Shown: positions 18,039 to 28,084, counted from the first letter of the stretch. The stretch is 64,000 bases of DNA from an uncultured Clostridia bacterium (GCA_946411525.1 CAMKEI010000001.1:62001-126000), one strand, 5' to 3'. The notes: generated by a model from the sequence alone, not told the origin. A program made the numbers and translations.

Positions 18039-19703
18039 ATGCCGCAGAAACCAGTATTTTCCCGTCCGCCGGTTATGAACGTACAGTATTGTTTTCCGGC
18101 TGCAGGCACGGTCAGAACACCGGACGGACGGATCGCGCATCTCTATCAGAAAGCAAGTCAGTATATTGAACAGGCCTGCCTGTGGGAAGGCCTGTTCCGG
18201 CTTGCGTGTCTGGTCACAAACAGGCCCGCTGAGGAACCTGTCGCCGACGCCATCAGAAAGGCGGCCGCCGATACAGAGAACGGAGCCTTCAGCGGCCGGT
18301 TCGCCGAACAGATCTGCACAGCCAGAGCGGTATTCGCCTTATTTGAATACACGGCTGACCGGAAGCTCCTCCGGCGAATCGCGGACTGGCTCCGATACAC
18401 GGAAGCTGAGTTTGACAGCATGATTCTGCAGGACGGTGTTCTTTACAGGCCGGCGGATTTCATGGAGCTACTTGTCCGCTTCTATCAGGCGTCAGGCGCC
18501 AGGCCGGCGCTCAGACTGTGCGCAAGACTCCGGTCCGACGCTTTCGACTGGGTGACGGCGCTGCATACGCTGCAGCAGTCCATTCCCTTCGGGCAGAAAA
18601 CCGTGACGGCATTCAGCATTCCTGAGGGGAAACCCGCGGAAATCGATTTTGACGAACGGGAAAAACTGATCAACCACGCCGAACTGATTGCAGACGGCGT
18701 CCGCTATTCTCTTTTCGCCGGACTGTTCAGCGGTCACGGCCAGGATCTGTCCGCCGCGAAAACAGCCTGGACATATCTGGCCAGACACCATTGCGCGCTG
18801 TGCGGCGGAACAACAGGGAATCCGTTTCTAGGCGGAAGCGCGTCAGACCAGCCCGTGAGCAACTCCGCGCTGGCCGCCTGGACAGAAGCATTCGCGGCAC
18901 AGATGATGTTTCCTGATCATTCATGGGCGACGGATGAACTGATCCGGATCATATATAACGGACTGGACGACTGTCTCAACCGGGACCGGATTCCGCCGGT
19001 TCAGCTGGTCAACCGGACCGGCGACGGAGACGACGCGGCTCCGGGTTCCGCCGAACTCTACGCCAGAATCACCAGAGCGGCGGCGACGGCTTTTCATCAT
19101 GCCGTTTCGCTGACAGAAACCGGGATCAGGATCAATTATCCGATGCCGGGCAGATATATGATTATGGAACAGAAACAACCGCTGATCCTCCGGATGGACG
19201 GCAAATCCGTCTCGTTCCAGTGCAGGGTGCCGCTGTCAGCGGTGATAGATCTGTATCTCAGCCCGCTCGGCACCTGTTCCGCCCGCGTTCTCCGCGACGA
19301 GGACGAACCTGCCGGGATATCCCGGGAATCCCGGGAAGGGAAGGGCAACATGCTCCGCATTGAAACCGTATTGGACAGCCGGATCCGGATCCTGTATATT
19401 CCGGACCAACAGGTTCTGATGGAGAACGTACATCATCAGGGACAGGCATATATCTCGTTTTACCGGCTGATGTGCATGCCTGTTTCCGAAAACGGATTTG
19501 CTGCCGCCACAGCCGGTGAACCGTTCCGGAAGGAAGAAGAAACCGTGATTCTGACCGTTCCCGTCGAAAAATGGACGATCCGGAACGGCCAGCCCGGAGA
19601 CATCCCTGTACTTCCGGCCGCCGCGGGCAATCCCGGGGAAACCGTTCTCCGGCAATATTCCGCCTGCCGGAGCCGGATCGCCATGTTTCCGAGGGTCAGA
19701 TAA
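18039..19703 (+). CDS. GH127-like (DUF1680) alpha/alpha-barrel protein, probable pseudoenzyme
   Basis: A 554-residue protein without a signal peptide. I see family resemblance to beta-L-arabinofuranosidase-type GH127 proteins: a helical N-terminal barrel, HAELIADGVRYSLFAGL, LCGGTTGNPFLGGSASDQPVSN (parallel to the family's YVTGG-G-E-F-DLPN), RIIYNGLDDCL (parallel to ALYNGVLAG) and, after it, GIRINYPMPGRY at the start of a beta-sandwich. In active members an A-Y-A-E-T-C motif and a later Cys-Cys pair bind zinc and provide the nucleophile. Here the matching stretch is ALAAWTEAF (about 275) and the Cys pair region reads APGSAEL, so the Glu and Cys ligands appear lost. Start lies 2 bases after upp with no clear ribosome site, suggesting coupling. 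The remote homology is by eye and function is unknown. Confidence 0.6.
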   Translation: MPQKPVFSRPPVMNVQYCFPAAGTVRTPDGRIAHLYQKASQYIEQACLWEGLFRLACLVTNRPAEEPVADAIRKAAADTENGAFSGRFAEQICTARAVFALFEYTADRKLLRRIADWLRYTEAEFDSMILQDGVLYRPADFMELLVRFYQASGARPALRLCARLRSDAFDWVTALHTLQQSIPFGQKTVTAFSIPEGKPAEIDFDEREKLINHAELIADGVRYSLFAGLFSGHGQDLSAAKTAWTYLARHHCALCGGTTGNPFLGGSASDQPVSNSALAAWTEAFAAQMMFPDHSWATDELIRIIYNGLDDCLNRDRIPPVQLVNRTGDGDDAAPGSAELYARITRAAATAFHHAVSLTETGIRINYPMPGRYMIMEQKQPLILRMDGKSVSFQCRVPLSAVIDLYLSPLGTCSARVLRDEDEPAGISRESREGKGNMLRIETVLDSRIRILYIPDQQVLMENVHHQGQAYISFYRLMCMPVSENGFAAATAGEPFRKEEETVILTVPVEKWTIRNGQPGDIPVLPAAAGNPGETVLRQYSACRSRIAMFPRVR

Positions 19704-19705
19704 AG

Positions 19706-20671
19706 ATGTTTGAAATCAGACTTGCGCCTATGTGCGGGATTACGGATCATGTTTTCAGGACCCTCTGTTACGAGCAGGGATGCGATCTGGCCTATACGGA
19801 AATGATCAGCGCGATGGGCTACCTTTGCGCGCCTGAACAGAGAGCAACGAAGGAACTGATGGTCCGCGGGGAGAAAGAACCAAGACTGATCATTCAGCTT
19901 TTCGGACGCGACCCGGACACAGTCGCCGAAGCCACGAAACGCATTTGCGCGCTCGGCATATACGACGGTATCGATCTGAACATGGGATGCCCCGCAAAAA
20001 AAATCGCGCCGTCCGGCGAAGGGGCCGGCCTGATGCGGACGCCGGATACCGCTTTCAGCATGATGAAAAAAACCGTCGAGGCCTCGGATGTGCCGGTCAG
20101 CGTAAAGATGAGACTGGGATATGACCGTGATCATATCAACGTGCTCGAATTCGCACGGATGGCGGAAGACGCGGGAATCGCATCCATTACCGTTCACGGA
20201 AGAACCCGGGAACAGCAGTACAGCGGTGAAGCGGACTGGGATATGATTGCCAGCGTAAAGAGCAGCGTCCGGATTCCGGTCTGCGGAAACGGAGACATCT
20301 ATACGGCGGAAGACGCCCTGAACAGACAGGCCCGGAGCTATACGGACAGCGTCATGATCGGCAGGGGAGCCATGGGGAACCCATGGATATTCAGGAAAAT
20401 CAAAGACCTGCAGCACGGGCGTGAGACGAAGCCGGTTACGGACGCAGAGCGGAAAGAGATGATTCTCAGACATTACCGGATGATGCTCGGCGAAAAGCCC
20501 GAAAGAATCGCGGTCCGCGAGATGAGAAAGCATATCGCATGGTATATAAAGGGAATGAAAGGGGCCGCCCAGTTCCGCGCGGAGATCAACAAATGCCCTG
20601 ACGCGGAGCGGTCATTCCGGCTGATCAATCATTTTTTCCAGGAAAGCGGAAACCGGGAGGAAGTATCATGA
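19706..20671 (+). CDS. dus: tRNA-dihydrouridine synthase
   Basis: An FMN enzyme reducing uridines in the tRNA D-loop. The 321-residue TIM-barrel protein begins LAPMCGITDHVFR, contains the catalytic Cys in NMGCPAKKI, the phosphate-contacting VHGRTREQQYSG and the FMN-site CGNGDIYTAEDA. The C-terminal helical domain (about 240-321) is complete. I start it at the ATG at 19706, three bases after the preceding stop; the longer open frame from 19571 runs out of frame through the upstream gene. Its stop overlaps the start of the first secreted-protein gene (ATGA). Confidence 0.92.
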   Translation: MFEIRLAPMCGITDHVFRTLCYEQGCDLAYTEMISAMGYLCAPEQRATKELMVRGEKEPRLIIQLFGRDPDTVAEATKRICALGIYDGIDLNMGCPAKKIAPSGEGAGLMRTPDTAFSMMKKTVEASDVPVSVKMRLGYDRDHINVLEFARMAEDAGIASITVHGRTREQQYSGEADWDMIASVKSSVRIPVCGNGDIYTAEDALNRQARSYTDSVMIGRGAMGNPWIFRKIKDLQHGRETKPVTDAERKEMILRHYRMMLGEKPERIAVREMRKHIAWYIKGMKGAAQFRAEINKCPDAERSFRLINHFFQESGNREEVS

Positions 20672-22020
20672 GCAAGAAAAAAACGCGGATCACGATCCTT
20701 GCGGTTCTGCTGCTTCTGTTCCTGGCGCCGCGCATGGCCGCGGCCGACATGATCGGTTATGAAGCCCTGCTGACCGGCAGGACCGACTCGCCGGTAACAG
20801 TCAGCCTATCCTCACCAGCATACAAAAGCCTCGCACAGTTCGGCCAGGAAAGAACAGAAAGCCTGAACAGGCTGCTGAAACATATCGCCGTGTCTGTCAG
20901 CCTGGACGGCGAAATCACCGAGACGACGATCGAGACAGACGGCGAATCGGTCTGTTCCTGGATTGAAACAGATCTGGATTCCGTCAGGAGAACCGTATAT
21001 TCCTTTGATCCTGAGACAGGCTATGATCAGGCGGACGCGGAAACGGTCGGGGACAGTCCCGCGTTTGCCGCGTTTCTGGAGGATCATTTTTTCCTCCTGA
21101 ACAGACTGCTGGACGATCTGTATCCCGTTTTTGAGAAGTCTGCCTCCGCTTTTCAGGACAAAGCAAGGAAAACCACGACAAATATCAGTTTCCGCGGTTA
21201 CGGCAGAGGCGTCAGATCGCTTATCATCCCGATTCCGGATGAATATGTAAAAGCGCACTTTCCGGACGCGCTTGCCGATCTGGCCGAAACGGAGGAAAGC
21301 AGGAGCTTTATCAGCGGGCTTGTTTTCTCCGGTACGCAGAAGATCGTTCTTCTGTATGATCAGGAGGACCATCTGCTCCGGATCAACTATGACGGCACCG
21401 TCGGCCTGACGCCGGAATCCATGAGAAAGGTGTCGGTGGTATGGCGATGTCTCAGAACGGACGGCATAAAAAAGGACAACCTGACGCTGAAAACGCCCTC
21501 TGTTAAGGGAAACGACAGATACAACGCGATCTATACGCGGGAGATCGACCTTTCCGATTCCGCAAAGCATACCGTTACATGGGATCTGCAGATCGACCTG
21601 AAAGAGGACCAGGTTAGGAAGAAAATCCAGTTCAGCGCCGACCTTGCGACAGCAGACGGCGCTGTGGGCGGGAAGGCAGTATTCTCCGAAAAGCAGGACG
21701 GCGCAGAAAACAGGATCACCATTATTCCCGCGCTGAAAAAAGAAAATTCCGCAGAATACAGCGGAACTATTGAAATTACCGGCAATTCAGGTAAAATAGT
21801 GACAAGCAGCTCAGAAACAGCGATCCGTATTTCCGCCGGCAGGGAACTGACCATGCCGGAGATCAGAACGGCTGTTTCTTCTGACGCCGTCGCCCTTCAG
21901 GACCAGATCAGCGGCATCCTGATCCGCAGGCTGCTTCTGCTGCCGCCGGAAGATCTTGATTATCTCACACTCGATATACCCGATGAACTCTGGGATTCCC
22001 TCGCACAATCCATATTTTAG
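20668..22020 (+). CDS. secreted protein of unknown function (cluster member 1)
   Basis: I do not recognise this family. It is 450 residues with a signal peptide (KKK then a hydrophobic ILAVLLLLFLAP core, probable cleavage after MAAA near residue 26). The mature part is rich in short beta-strand-like stretches with Thr/Ser/Asp and ends in a Leu-rich amphipathic segment (about 405-450). There is no transmembrane anchor, LPXTG or lipobox. It overlaps dus by 4 bases and is followed 11 bases later by a second secreted protein of similar design, then a third. The shared features (signal, beta-rich middle, a long internal variable segment, helical end) suggest related extracytoplasmic proteins, but alignment by eye is too weak to prove paralogy. 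Confidence 0.75.
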   Translation: MSKKKTRITILAVLLLLFLAPRMAAADMIGYEALLTGRTDSPVTVSLSSPAYKSLAQFGQERTESLNRLLKHIAVSVSLDGEITETTIETDGESVCSWIETDLDSVRRTVYSFDPETGYDQADAETVGDSPAFAAFLEDHFFLLNRLLDDLYPVFEKSASAFQDKARKTTTNISFRGYGRGVRSLIIPIPDEYVKAHFPDALADLAETEESRSFISGLVFSGTQKIVLLYDQEDHLLRINYDGTVGLTPESMRKVSVVWRCLRTDGIKKDNLTLKTPSVKGNDRYNAIYTREIDLSDSAKHTVTWDLQIDLKEDQVRKKIQFSADLATADGAVGGKAVFSEKQDGAENRITIIPALKKENSAEYSGTIEITGNSGKIVTSSSETAIRISAGRELTMPEIRTAVSSDAVALQDQISGILIRRLLLLPPEDLDYLTLDIPDELWDSLAQSIF

Positions 22021-22031
22021 GAGATCTTGAT

Positions 22032-23600
22032 ATGAAAAAAAGAGTCATTTCCCTGATCGTGCTGATGATCGTTCTTGTGACAGGGGCCTGCCATGCCGCC
22101 AGTTATACGCTTCCGGAGAAGATGTATAACCAGCTTGTCATCGGCAGCGGCCTGAAAGGCACATTCTCCGTTTCCACGGAAGGCGAAAAATTCAGCACTC
22201 CTTTCCTGAACGCCGTCAAGGACGCGGAATGGTCCGTGCGCGGCATACAGTCCGGGAACGATCTCCACTATTATCTTTTTCAGTCAAATGAAAACGAAGA
22301 ACAGTCCGCGCTCACCGAAGTATACCGCAAGGACGGGATCTATTATCTCAGAAGCGATATGGTGCAGGGGAAGATCCTTCAGTTTCCGGTTCTCAGCCAG
22401 TATCTTGAAGCGCTGTTCCCCGCATCGGGTGAAAACGGATCCTCTTCTTCCTTTGTTTCCAATATTCTCCAGCTGCCGGAGAACGTACGGAAAGACAAAT
22501 GGGATCCGGTTCTGACGCGCTACCAGAACGAACTTGAGCTCTGGCTTGCGGATTTTACCGTTACCGCTGATACAGTAAAGATGGAGAACGGCCTTTCCGC
22601 GCTGGACTTCACCTACGAAATCCCCATGGACAGCGTCAACGCCGAGATCGTCAAAGTGTTTGGGGAGATGTCTGCTGATCAGGAAATGACCGCTCTGCTT
22701 GACACCGTGATGAATGAAGATGAGAAAAAAATCTACATGAACGGAAATCTCCTGTACTTCTATCTTGACGCGCTCCAGTCGCTTCAGATTGACAGGCCGG
22801 TCCGCATGTCAAAACGGGTATCCGCGATCGGCGATCTGCTTCGGTTCCGTCTTGAGCTTCCGCTGGATGAAAAAACAACCGGATATCAGTCGGCCGATAT
22901 AGAAACCGTGGACAATCTCACAGTGATCACCCTGAAAAAAACAGGACAGATTACCGTGATCGGTTTCCCGGATACGGAAAAACTGAAGCAGGCCGCGTAT
23001 GAACAGTCCCTGTGGTTCGCCCGTATCAACACCGATCCCGAGAAGGAAAAAGAAAACAAATCTGTCAGAATTGACATCTCCAAGACCAGCGACACCTATG
23101 AAAAAGATGAAAAAACCCATGAGACAGCGCATTACGCTGTAAAGATCACCCAGGACACAACCTATCTGCCCGCGGATACCGATCTGTCCCTTCTGCCGGA
23201 ATACACGCCGATCGATCTGGTGATCGATCTTCACTACTCGAGCAAATACGCGCAGAACAGCGCGACGACGCTTGAGATCAGTGCCGATGTATCCGGCGGC
23301 GACGCGCGGATGACGATCCAGGGGAAGATGAAAACCGCCGCGCCGTGGCTGTTTATGCCGTTTGAGATCGTCGATCCGATTCAGGCCGGCACAGATACAG
23401 CGCAGGAGCTTGAGCCATACTTCACCGACTGGATCAGCAACGCTGATTCCATCATTCATCATACCCCGTCCGAACCGGAGTCTGTTCCGGAAGAGGTTCC
23501 GAACCGGGAAGCCGAAGAGGCGCAGCCTGAAGAAGAACAGAGCGAATCACAGGAGAACGACGCGGAAACCGCTCCGCTTGACGTGCCTGAACAGACATAA
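22032..23600 (+). CDS. secreted protein of unknown function with acidic C-terminal tail (cluster member 2)
   Basis: Unrecognised 522-residue exported protein. The N-terminus is MKKR plus a hydrophobic LIVLMIVLVTGACHA; cleavage after CHA (SPase I) seems likelier than lipidation, because the TGAC box lacks a Leu at -3. The mature part alternates beta-like and amphipathic segments (for example GIYYLRSDMVQGK, LTVITLKKTGQITVIGF, ARMTIQGKMKTAAPW). The last 45 residues are almost entirely Glu, Pro, Ser and Gln, a flexible acidic tail that could reach through or contact the wall. It lies 11 bases after member 1 with an AGGAG ribosome site and 20 bases before member 3. Confidence 0.75.
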   Translation: MKKRVISLIVLMIVLVTGACHAASYTLPEKMYNQLVIGSGLKGTFSVSTEGEKFSTPFLNAVKDAEWSVRGIQSGNDLHYYLFQSNENEEQSALTEVYRKDGIYYLRSDMVQGKILQFPVLSQYLEALFPASGENGSSSSFVSNILQLPENVRKDKWDPVLTRYQNELELWLADFTVTADTVKMENGLSALDFTYEIPMDSVNAEIVKVFGEMSADQEMTALLDTVMNEDEKKIYMNGNLLYFYLDALQSLQIDRPVRMSKRVSAIGDLLRFRLELPLDEKTTGYQSADIETVDNLTVITLKKTGQITVIGFPDTEKLKQAAYEQSLWFARINTDPEKEKENKSVRIDISKTSDTYEKDEKTHETAHYAVKITQDTTYLPADTDLSLLPEYTPIDLVIDLHYSSKYAQNSATTLEISADVSGGDARMTIQGKMKTAAPWLFMPFEIVDPIQAGTDTAQELEPYFTDWISNADSIIHHTPSEPESVPEEVPNREAEEAQPEEEQSESQENDAETAPLDVPEQT

Positions 23601-23620
23601 AACCGCGCCAGAGGTATATC

Positions 23621-24772
23621 ATGAAAAAGCTGTTCTGTGTTCTGTTCATCCTCGCCCTGACTGTCTGTACCGCCGCTTCAGCCGAACGGCATCTGGAGGT
23701 ACAGAGTACTTTTACAGGATCGGCGGAAGGTACAACCGTTTATCTTGATCAGTATGAACAGAACGGAGGAATTGTTTCCGTTTCCTCCCTTTTCCCGGAA
23801 AACGCCGTTGTATCTGATCAGCGGAAAGGCGCTTCTCTTTCAGAACTGCATATGCTGTTCTGCCTGCGTCCCGAAACGGTCGCAGGCATCGGTACGGCTA
23901 TTGATCAGATGATCGAGCCGTGGCTTGAGCCCCGTTTTTCCGAGCCGGTAAAAGGCGAGTACGCCGGGGAACTGTTTGACAGCGCGTCCTCTCTCCGGGA
24001 ATGCTCCTTTCCGCTGTCAGATCTGACTGAATACCTGAAAAACACTGAAAAAGAAGGAACCACAGACCGGAACGTTCTTCCTCTTATCAACGCGCTTGCC
24101 GGGATGGTCTCTGCGTCCGCCGGCACTCAAGAACCGATCCTCCGCGTAAAAAGCTATGACAAGGGAAACCGTTTTACCGTCATGGTCATGGACCGTGAAG
24201 AAATCCTTATGACAGCGTCCGCGGACCGCGCCGGCGGCGAATCGAAGCACTGGCTCATCAGCTACCTGGAAGACGGACTGTATTGCTTCAGGGACATTTC
24301 GATCAGTTCGGATCCGGAAAGATGCTCGATCCGGACAACCATGAGCGCGGGCACATCGCCTTCCCTGCACAGCTCCTCCACACAGAGGCTCTTTACCGAT
24401 ACATTTGTCCTGACAAACGAAACGGAAGAAAAACGCACGTTTGTCTGTACTGTAAGTACGGAAAATGTTTCCAGACCGCTGGTCATTTCAGGCACGGCGC
24501 AGGGCACGGACGACGGACCGGCCTTCCTGAACGCGGCTGTCAGCATTGAGGGATCGCCGGAAACGGATATCGCCCATATCAGCGCCACGCTGGAAACACT
24601 GATCAGACCGGTCTCAACCGACGATAAAGCGATTGTTCATTCAGACAACGAAAAAGAAAGCGCAGGCATCATGCTGACAGCCGTCTCCAATGCCGCACTG
24701 CTGGCTGCCGAGGTTCTGCCTGAGCTTCCGACTGATTATCAGAGCATCATCCTGAAGTTTTTCTATCCTTAA
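23621..24772 (+). CDS. secreted protein of unknown function (cluster member 3)
   Basis: Unrecognised 383-residue exported protein. Signal peptide: [21 protein letters not shown], likely cut before Glu-22. The mature part starts with [25 protein letters not shown], reminiscent of member 1 (SLSSPAYKSLAQFG...) and member 2 (GTFSVSTEG) in placing a short beta-rich motif after the signal. A Ser/Thr-rich middle (about 220-300) and a helical end ([18 protein letters not shown]) parallel member 1. It is the last gene of the upp operon; its stop overlaps the opposed ispDF stop by 4 bases with no terminator between. Confidence 0.75.
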   Translation: MKKLFCVLFILALTVCTAASAERHLEVQSTFTGSAEGTTVYLDQYEQNGGIVSVSSLFPENAVVSDQRKGASLSELHMLFCLRPETVAGIGTAIDQMIEPWLEPRFSEPVKGEYAGELFDSASSLRECSFPLSDLTEYLKNTEKEGTTDRNVLPLINALAGMVSASAGTQEPILRVKSYDKGNRFTVMVMDREEILMTASADRAGGESKHWLISYLEDGLYCFRDISISSDPERCSIRTTMSAGTSPSLHSSSTQRLFTDTFVLTNETEEKRTFVCTVSTENVSRPLVISGTAQGTDDGPAFLNAAVSIEGSPETDIAHISATLETLIRPVSTDDKAIVHSDNEKESAGIMLTAVSNAALLAAEVLPELPTDYQSIILKFFYP

Positions 24773-25950
24773 AACACGGTACCGTCCGGTTTCTGTCCGA
24801 CAACTGAACAAACGGCATAGGAGGATATTCCTTCCATGCGCCCTTCAAACCCGAGTTTTTCCGTTGTTGTCGCCTTGATACTGATCCTGCCGGCGGGCAG
24901 ATCCAGCGCGGAAGAAACATTTTCGGCCATCCGCGCAATAAATGGAAGAAGTTTCGGCTGCTGGGCGGCGATCGTGATATCGGCGTTATAAACGCGGAAT
25001 CCGTGTTCCTGAAGGATCCGGGCGGTTTCCCTCAGCAGCAGAACGGAAGAGATTCCGCGAAACCGTTCGTCGGTATCCGGAAAGTGCTTTCCGATATCGC
25101 CGAGGGCGCAGGCGCCGAGCATCGCGTCCATCAGGGCGTGGAGAGCAACATCCGCGTCACTGTGCCCGAGAAGGCCGAGCTCAAACGGGATTTCAACGCC
25201 GCAGAGAATCAGCTTTCTGCCGGGAACAAGCCTGTGCACATCATAACCCATTCCGACACGCATGGCAGAGACATCTCCTTCCAGAATACTCCGGGCCCTG
25301 GACAGATCACCGGGTTCGGTCAGTTTGATATTATCCGGATCCCCGCGGACGATTCTGACCGGAATACCGCAGTGTTCAAGCACGCCGGCGTCGTCCGTAC
25401 AGTCGATTCCTTCCTCCGCCGCTTTTACGGATGCGGGAATGATCACGCCTGCCGTGAAGCCCTGAGGCGTCTGAACCTCGAACAGCTTTGAACGGTCCGG
25501 CGTGCTGAGAACAAAGGAATTCCCGTCGCAGATCTTGTAGGTGCTGGTGGCCGGAATACCGGGGACACCTGAGCCGGTTTCCTTTACGGAAAGCATAACA
25601 CGCTCAATCAGGTCCGGTTTCACCAGACATCTTGCGGCGTCATGGATCAGGACAATGTCCACGGGATCCGGCGCAATGGAACGCAGGCCGTTCAGCACCG
25701 AAGCCTGCCGTGTTATCCCGCCTTCCGCGAAACGGAAAGGGAAGGCAAGTCCGGATTTCCCGATCTCATCCCGGATGGCCGGCTGATCGTCAGGACGGGC
25801 GACAATGACCGTTTCATCAGCGAAAGGAATAAATGCGTCCAGGCTCCGGATGATCGCGGGCCGGCCGCAGACCGGCATCAGCACCTTGTTCAGGGAGGAT
25901 TTCATTCTTTCGCCCCTGCCGCCGGCAAGCATAATCACATATGTCTTCAT
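24769..25950 (-). CDS. ispDF: bifunctional IspD/IspF (MEP cytidylyltransferase / MECDP synthase)
   Basis: Fusion of two MEP-pathway enzymes. Residues 1-225 are IspD: the CTP-binding [20 protein letters not shown] loop, [11 protein letters not shown] and FEVQTPQGF. Residues about 231-385 are Isp[13 protein letters not shown] with the Asp/His zinc ligands, [28 protein letters not shown] and the C-terminal [13 protein letters not shown]. Together they make CDP-ME and then cyclic MEcPP. The step between them (IspE) and before (Dxr) are not in the window, but Dxs is. The start overlaps rqcP (ATGA), making it the distal gene of the yabN-hup-rqcP group. Confidence 0.94.
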   Translation of the reverse strand: MKTYVIMLAGGRGERMKSSLNKVLMPVCGRPAIIRSLDAFIPFADETVIVARPDDQPAIRDEIGKSGLAFPFRFAEGGITRQASVLNGLRSIAPDPVDIVLIHDAARCLVKPDLIERVMLSVKETGSGVPGIPATSTYKICDGNSFVLSTPDRSKLFEVQTPQGFTAGVIIPASVKAAEEGIDCTDDAGVLEHCGIPVRIVRGDPDNIKLTEPGDLSRARSILEGDVSAMRVGMGYDVHRLVPGRKLILCGVEIPFELGLLGHSDADVALHALMDAMLGACALGDIGKHFPDTDERFRGISSVLLLRETARILQEHGFRVYNADITIAAQQPKLLPFIARMAENVSSALDLPAGRISIKATTTEKLGFEGRMEGISSYAVCSVVGQKPDGTVF

Positions 25951-26225
25951 GTTCTGTTCCGCTCCGATGACAGGAAAGCATCCTCATCCAGCACCACATA
26001 CATTTCAGCCGCATGATCTTTTGATACGGTCTCCGCGACGGCAGCGACCCTGTAATGGCCGGTATGTTCGCCGAAGCGGATGCTGATTACATCGCCGGGT
26101 TTCACCGGAGACGACGGTTTAGCCACCTTTTCGTTGATCATGACTCGTCCGCCCGCGCATGCTTCGGAAGCGACGGTACGGCGCTTGATGATTCGGGAAA
26201 CCTTGAGATACTTGTCAATACGCAT
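25947..26225 (-). CDS. rqcP: S4-domain RNA-binding protein RqcP/YabO
   Basis: A 92-residue S4 protein: [19 protein letters not shown] followed by [24 protein letters not shown]. Members of this family bind 50S subunits with a nascent chain and help RqcH build alanine tails during ribosome rescue. The ATG at 26225 is preceded by TGAGGACAATC; an upstream in-frame ATG at 26237 is less well placed. Position directly after hup and yabN is classic for Bacillota. In spore-formers yabP and yabQ follow; here ispDF does. Confidence 0.88.
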   Translation of the reverse strand: MRIDKYLKVSRIIKRRTVASEACAGGRVMINEKVAKPSSPVKPGDVISIRFGEHTGHYRVAAVAETVSKDHAAEMYVVLDEDAFLSSERNRT

Positions 26226-26284
26226 GATTGTCCTCACATAATAAAATCCGCAGGAAACTTGTTCCTGCGGGCAGAAACGATTTA

Positions 26285-26578
26285 TTATTTCTTGGCCTTT
26301 TTCTTGGTGTTGACCTTGTCTTTCAGGGCTTTGCCGGCTTTGAAAGCGGGCGCCTTGGAAGCCTTGATCTTAATTTCAGCACCGGTCCGCGGATTGCGGG
26401 CGGTACGGGCGGGGCGTTTTTTCACATCAAAGGTGCCGAAGCCGATCAGCTGGACTTTTTCGCCCTTGGCGAGGGAGCCGCTGATTGTGTCGACGAAAGC
26501 GTTGAGGGCTTTTTCGGCATTCTTCTTGGACAGCTGGGTTTTGTCAGCCAGAGCATTGATCAGTTCACTTTTGTTCAC
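26285..26578 (-). CDS. hup: HU family DNA-binding protein
   Basis: A 97-residue histone-like protein that bends DNA. It reads [46 protein letters not shown] (the DNA-minor-groove arm with its Pro) and a lysine-rich tail [12 protein letters not shown] that is longer than in typical HU. It starts with GTG behind AAGGAGGAATAACCC. It sits between yabN and rqcP, 69 bases after yabN, so it may also have its own promoter; none is clear to me. Confidence 0.95.
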   Translation of the reverse strand: MNKSELINALADKTQLSKKNAEKALNAFVDTISGSLAKGEKVQLIGFGTFDVKKRPARTARNPRTGAEIKIKASKAPAFKAGKALKDKVNTKKKAKK

Positions 26579-26647
26579 GGGTTATTCCTCCTTGTCATTT
26601 TTCTATGCGAGTCGCATAAAAGAATATAGATATGCCAAAGACATGAA

Positions 26648-28084
26648 CTATTCAATTTCGTCTTCAACATGGTTTAAGTATACACCCAGATCGTCGAAAG
26701 TCAAGTGTTCCAATGATTTTCCATCTTCGATTATCTTTTTTTCGGCAGATTTCAGCCTCTTTTTCAGGCGGTCGGCGGACCTGCGCAGGATCAGCTCGCC
26801 GTCCAGTCCCTCAATATACCCCAGTTCGGCGCAAAGGAGCAGGAGACGCCCGAACGCTTCACCGTCTGTTTTGTCCGGATTACCGCGCATACGCGTTACC
26901 AGCCCGAGGATTTCCTGCATCACGGAAGAAGCGTCGGAACGCACGACAGGCGTTCCGTCAAGCTTCCTGAACAGTTTCGCCGCGTATTTAAGCGAGGGAA
27001 GGCCGGCGGAGACATCCTCCAGACTGGAAACCGCGGTCCTGTGGCCCGTTTCCTCCTGCTTGATCTTTTCCCACGCGTCCCTGACGCTTTCGGGAGTGTT
27101 CAGCTCACGCGCCGCGAAGACATGCGGATGCCTGCGTATCATCTTGAGACAGATCGAGGAAATGACGTCGTCCAGCGTAAATTCGTCATAGGACTGACCG
27201 ATGGAGGAATGAAACACAATCTGGAACAGCAGGTCTCCGAGTTCCTCACACAGATGATCCATGTCCTGCTGATCGATGCTGGCGACGCATTCCCAAGCTT
27301 CCTCAATCATGTATGAGCGAAGCGTTTCATGGGTCTGAATTCTGTCCCAGGGACAGCCTGAAGGGGAACGGAGACGGTCCATCAGGGCGGCAAGATCATT
27401 CATGACAAAGCGGTTTCTGCCTGAGAAATCAGATCCGGGAACCAGCAGTGCGTGACGATGATCGATTTCTGCGTGCCTGTCCAGATGCCAGAGCGGGATT
27501 TCCTCCGCGCCTCCGTCCGGCTGAAGCAAAACAACACTGTATTCATCATCGAGCATATCAGACAAGAAGAGCTTGACCTGACCGGCGAGGATCTGATCAT
27601 TCAGCTCCGTAACGAGCAGCGTGCGGTTCGGATCATAAAAAAAGCCGGACGTCAGTTCGACAGCAGGAACGAGGACGACGGAAGTATCCGTCAAACGGCC
27701 CAGGGATGAGGAAAGATAAAGATCGTATGCGCTCAGACCGGGGATGACGGAAACGGCAAGGTTTTCCGGTTTGACCCGGAAAAGCGTCCTTACGGTCTGA
27801 TCCGTTGCCGCGTCCGGAACCGCATAGACGATCTCTGAGCCGGACGCAAGCCGGATCAGGCAATCGGCGGCCTTCTGATTCAGCGAGTCAAAATCTTCAG
27901 ATTCCGAATAGAGATGGTCAAGGGTGGAAAAGCGGATTCCCTGCTCCGTCAGCCAGGACGCAATCGGGTGCCTGCTGGTCCGCAGGATCAGACTGCCGGC
28001 TTCCCGCAGGATCCGGACTGTTTTTATGTTCAGAAGGTCCGGATCTCCCGAACCGAGTGAAACAATGACGATGTCGGATTTCAT
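26648..28084 (-). CDS. yabN: YabN: tetrapyrrole-methylase-like domain fused to MazG NTP pyrophosphohydrolase
   Basis: A 478-residue fusion. The N-terminal half (1-210) resembles SAM-dependent tetrapyrrole/uroporphyrin methylases: VSLGSGDPDLLNIKTVR, VIPGLSAYDLYLSSLG-type loop. The C-terminal half carries a MazG domain: LRSPSGCPWDRIQTHETLRSYMIEEAWE, EELGDLLFQIVFHS and RRHPHVFAARE, including the E-x-x-E and E-x-x-D metal sites. MazG hydrolyses (d)NTPs to monophosphates. The start overlaps the upstream flippase stop by 4 bases. This fusion followed by hup and yabO is typical of Clostridia. Confidence 0.9.
   Translation of the reverse strand: MKSDIVIVSLGSGDPDLLNIKTVRILREAGSLILRTSRHPIASWLTEQGIRFSTLDHLYSESEDFDSLNQKAADCLIRLASGSEIVYAVPDAATDQTVRTLFRVKPENLAVSVIPGLSAYDLYLSSSLGRLTDTSVVLVPAVELTSGFFYDPNRTLLVTELNDQILAGQVKLFLSDMLDDEYSVVLLQPDGGAEEIPLWHLDRHAEIDHRHALLVPGSDFSGRNRFVMNDLAALMDRLRSPSGCPWDRIQTHETLRSYMIEEAWECVASIDQQDMDHLCEELGDLLFQIVFHSSIGQSYDEFTLDDVISSICLKMIRRHPHVFAARELNTPESVRDAWEKIKQEETGHRTAVSSLEDVSAGLPSLKYAAKLFRKLDGTPVVRSDASSVMQEILGLVTRMRGNPDKTDGEAFGRLLLLCAELGYIEGLDGELILRRSADRLKKRLKSAEKKIIEDGKSLEHLTFDDLGVYLNHVEDEIE

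Noticed and set aside
19571..19705. N-terminal extension of dus inside the GH127-like gene
   Set aside because: It has no Dus homology; the canonical LAPMCG start is 5 codons after the ATG at 19706.
26055..27191. A 378-codon plus-strand open frame across rqcP, hup and yabN
   Set aside because: It crosses three conserved genes on the other strand and has low-complexity Ser/Arg composition.
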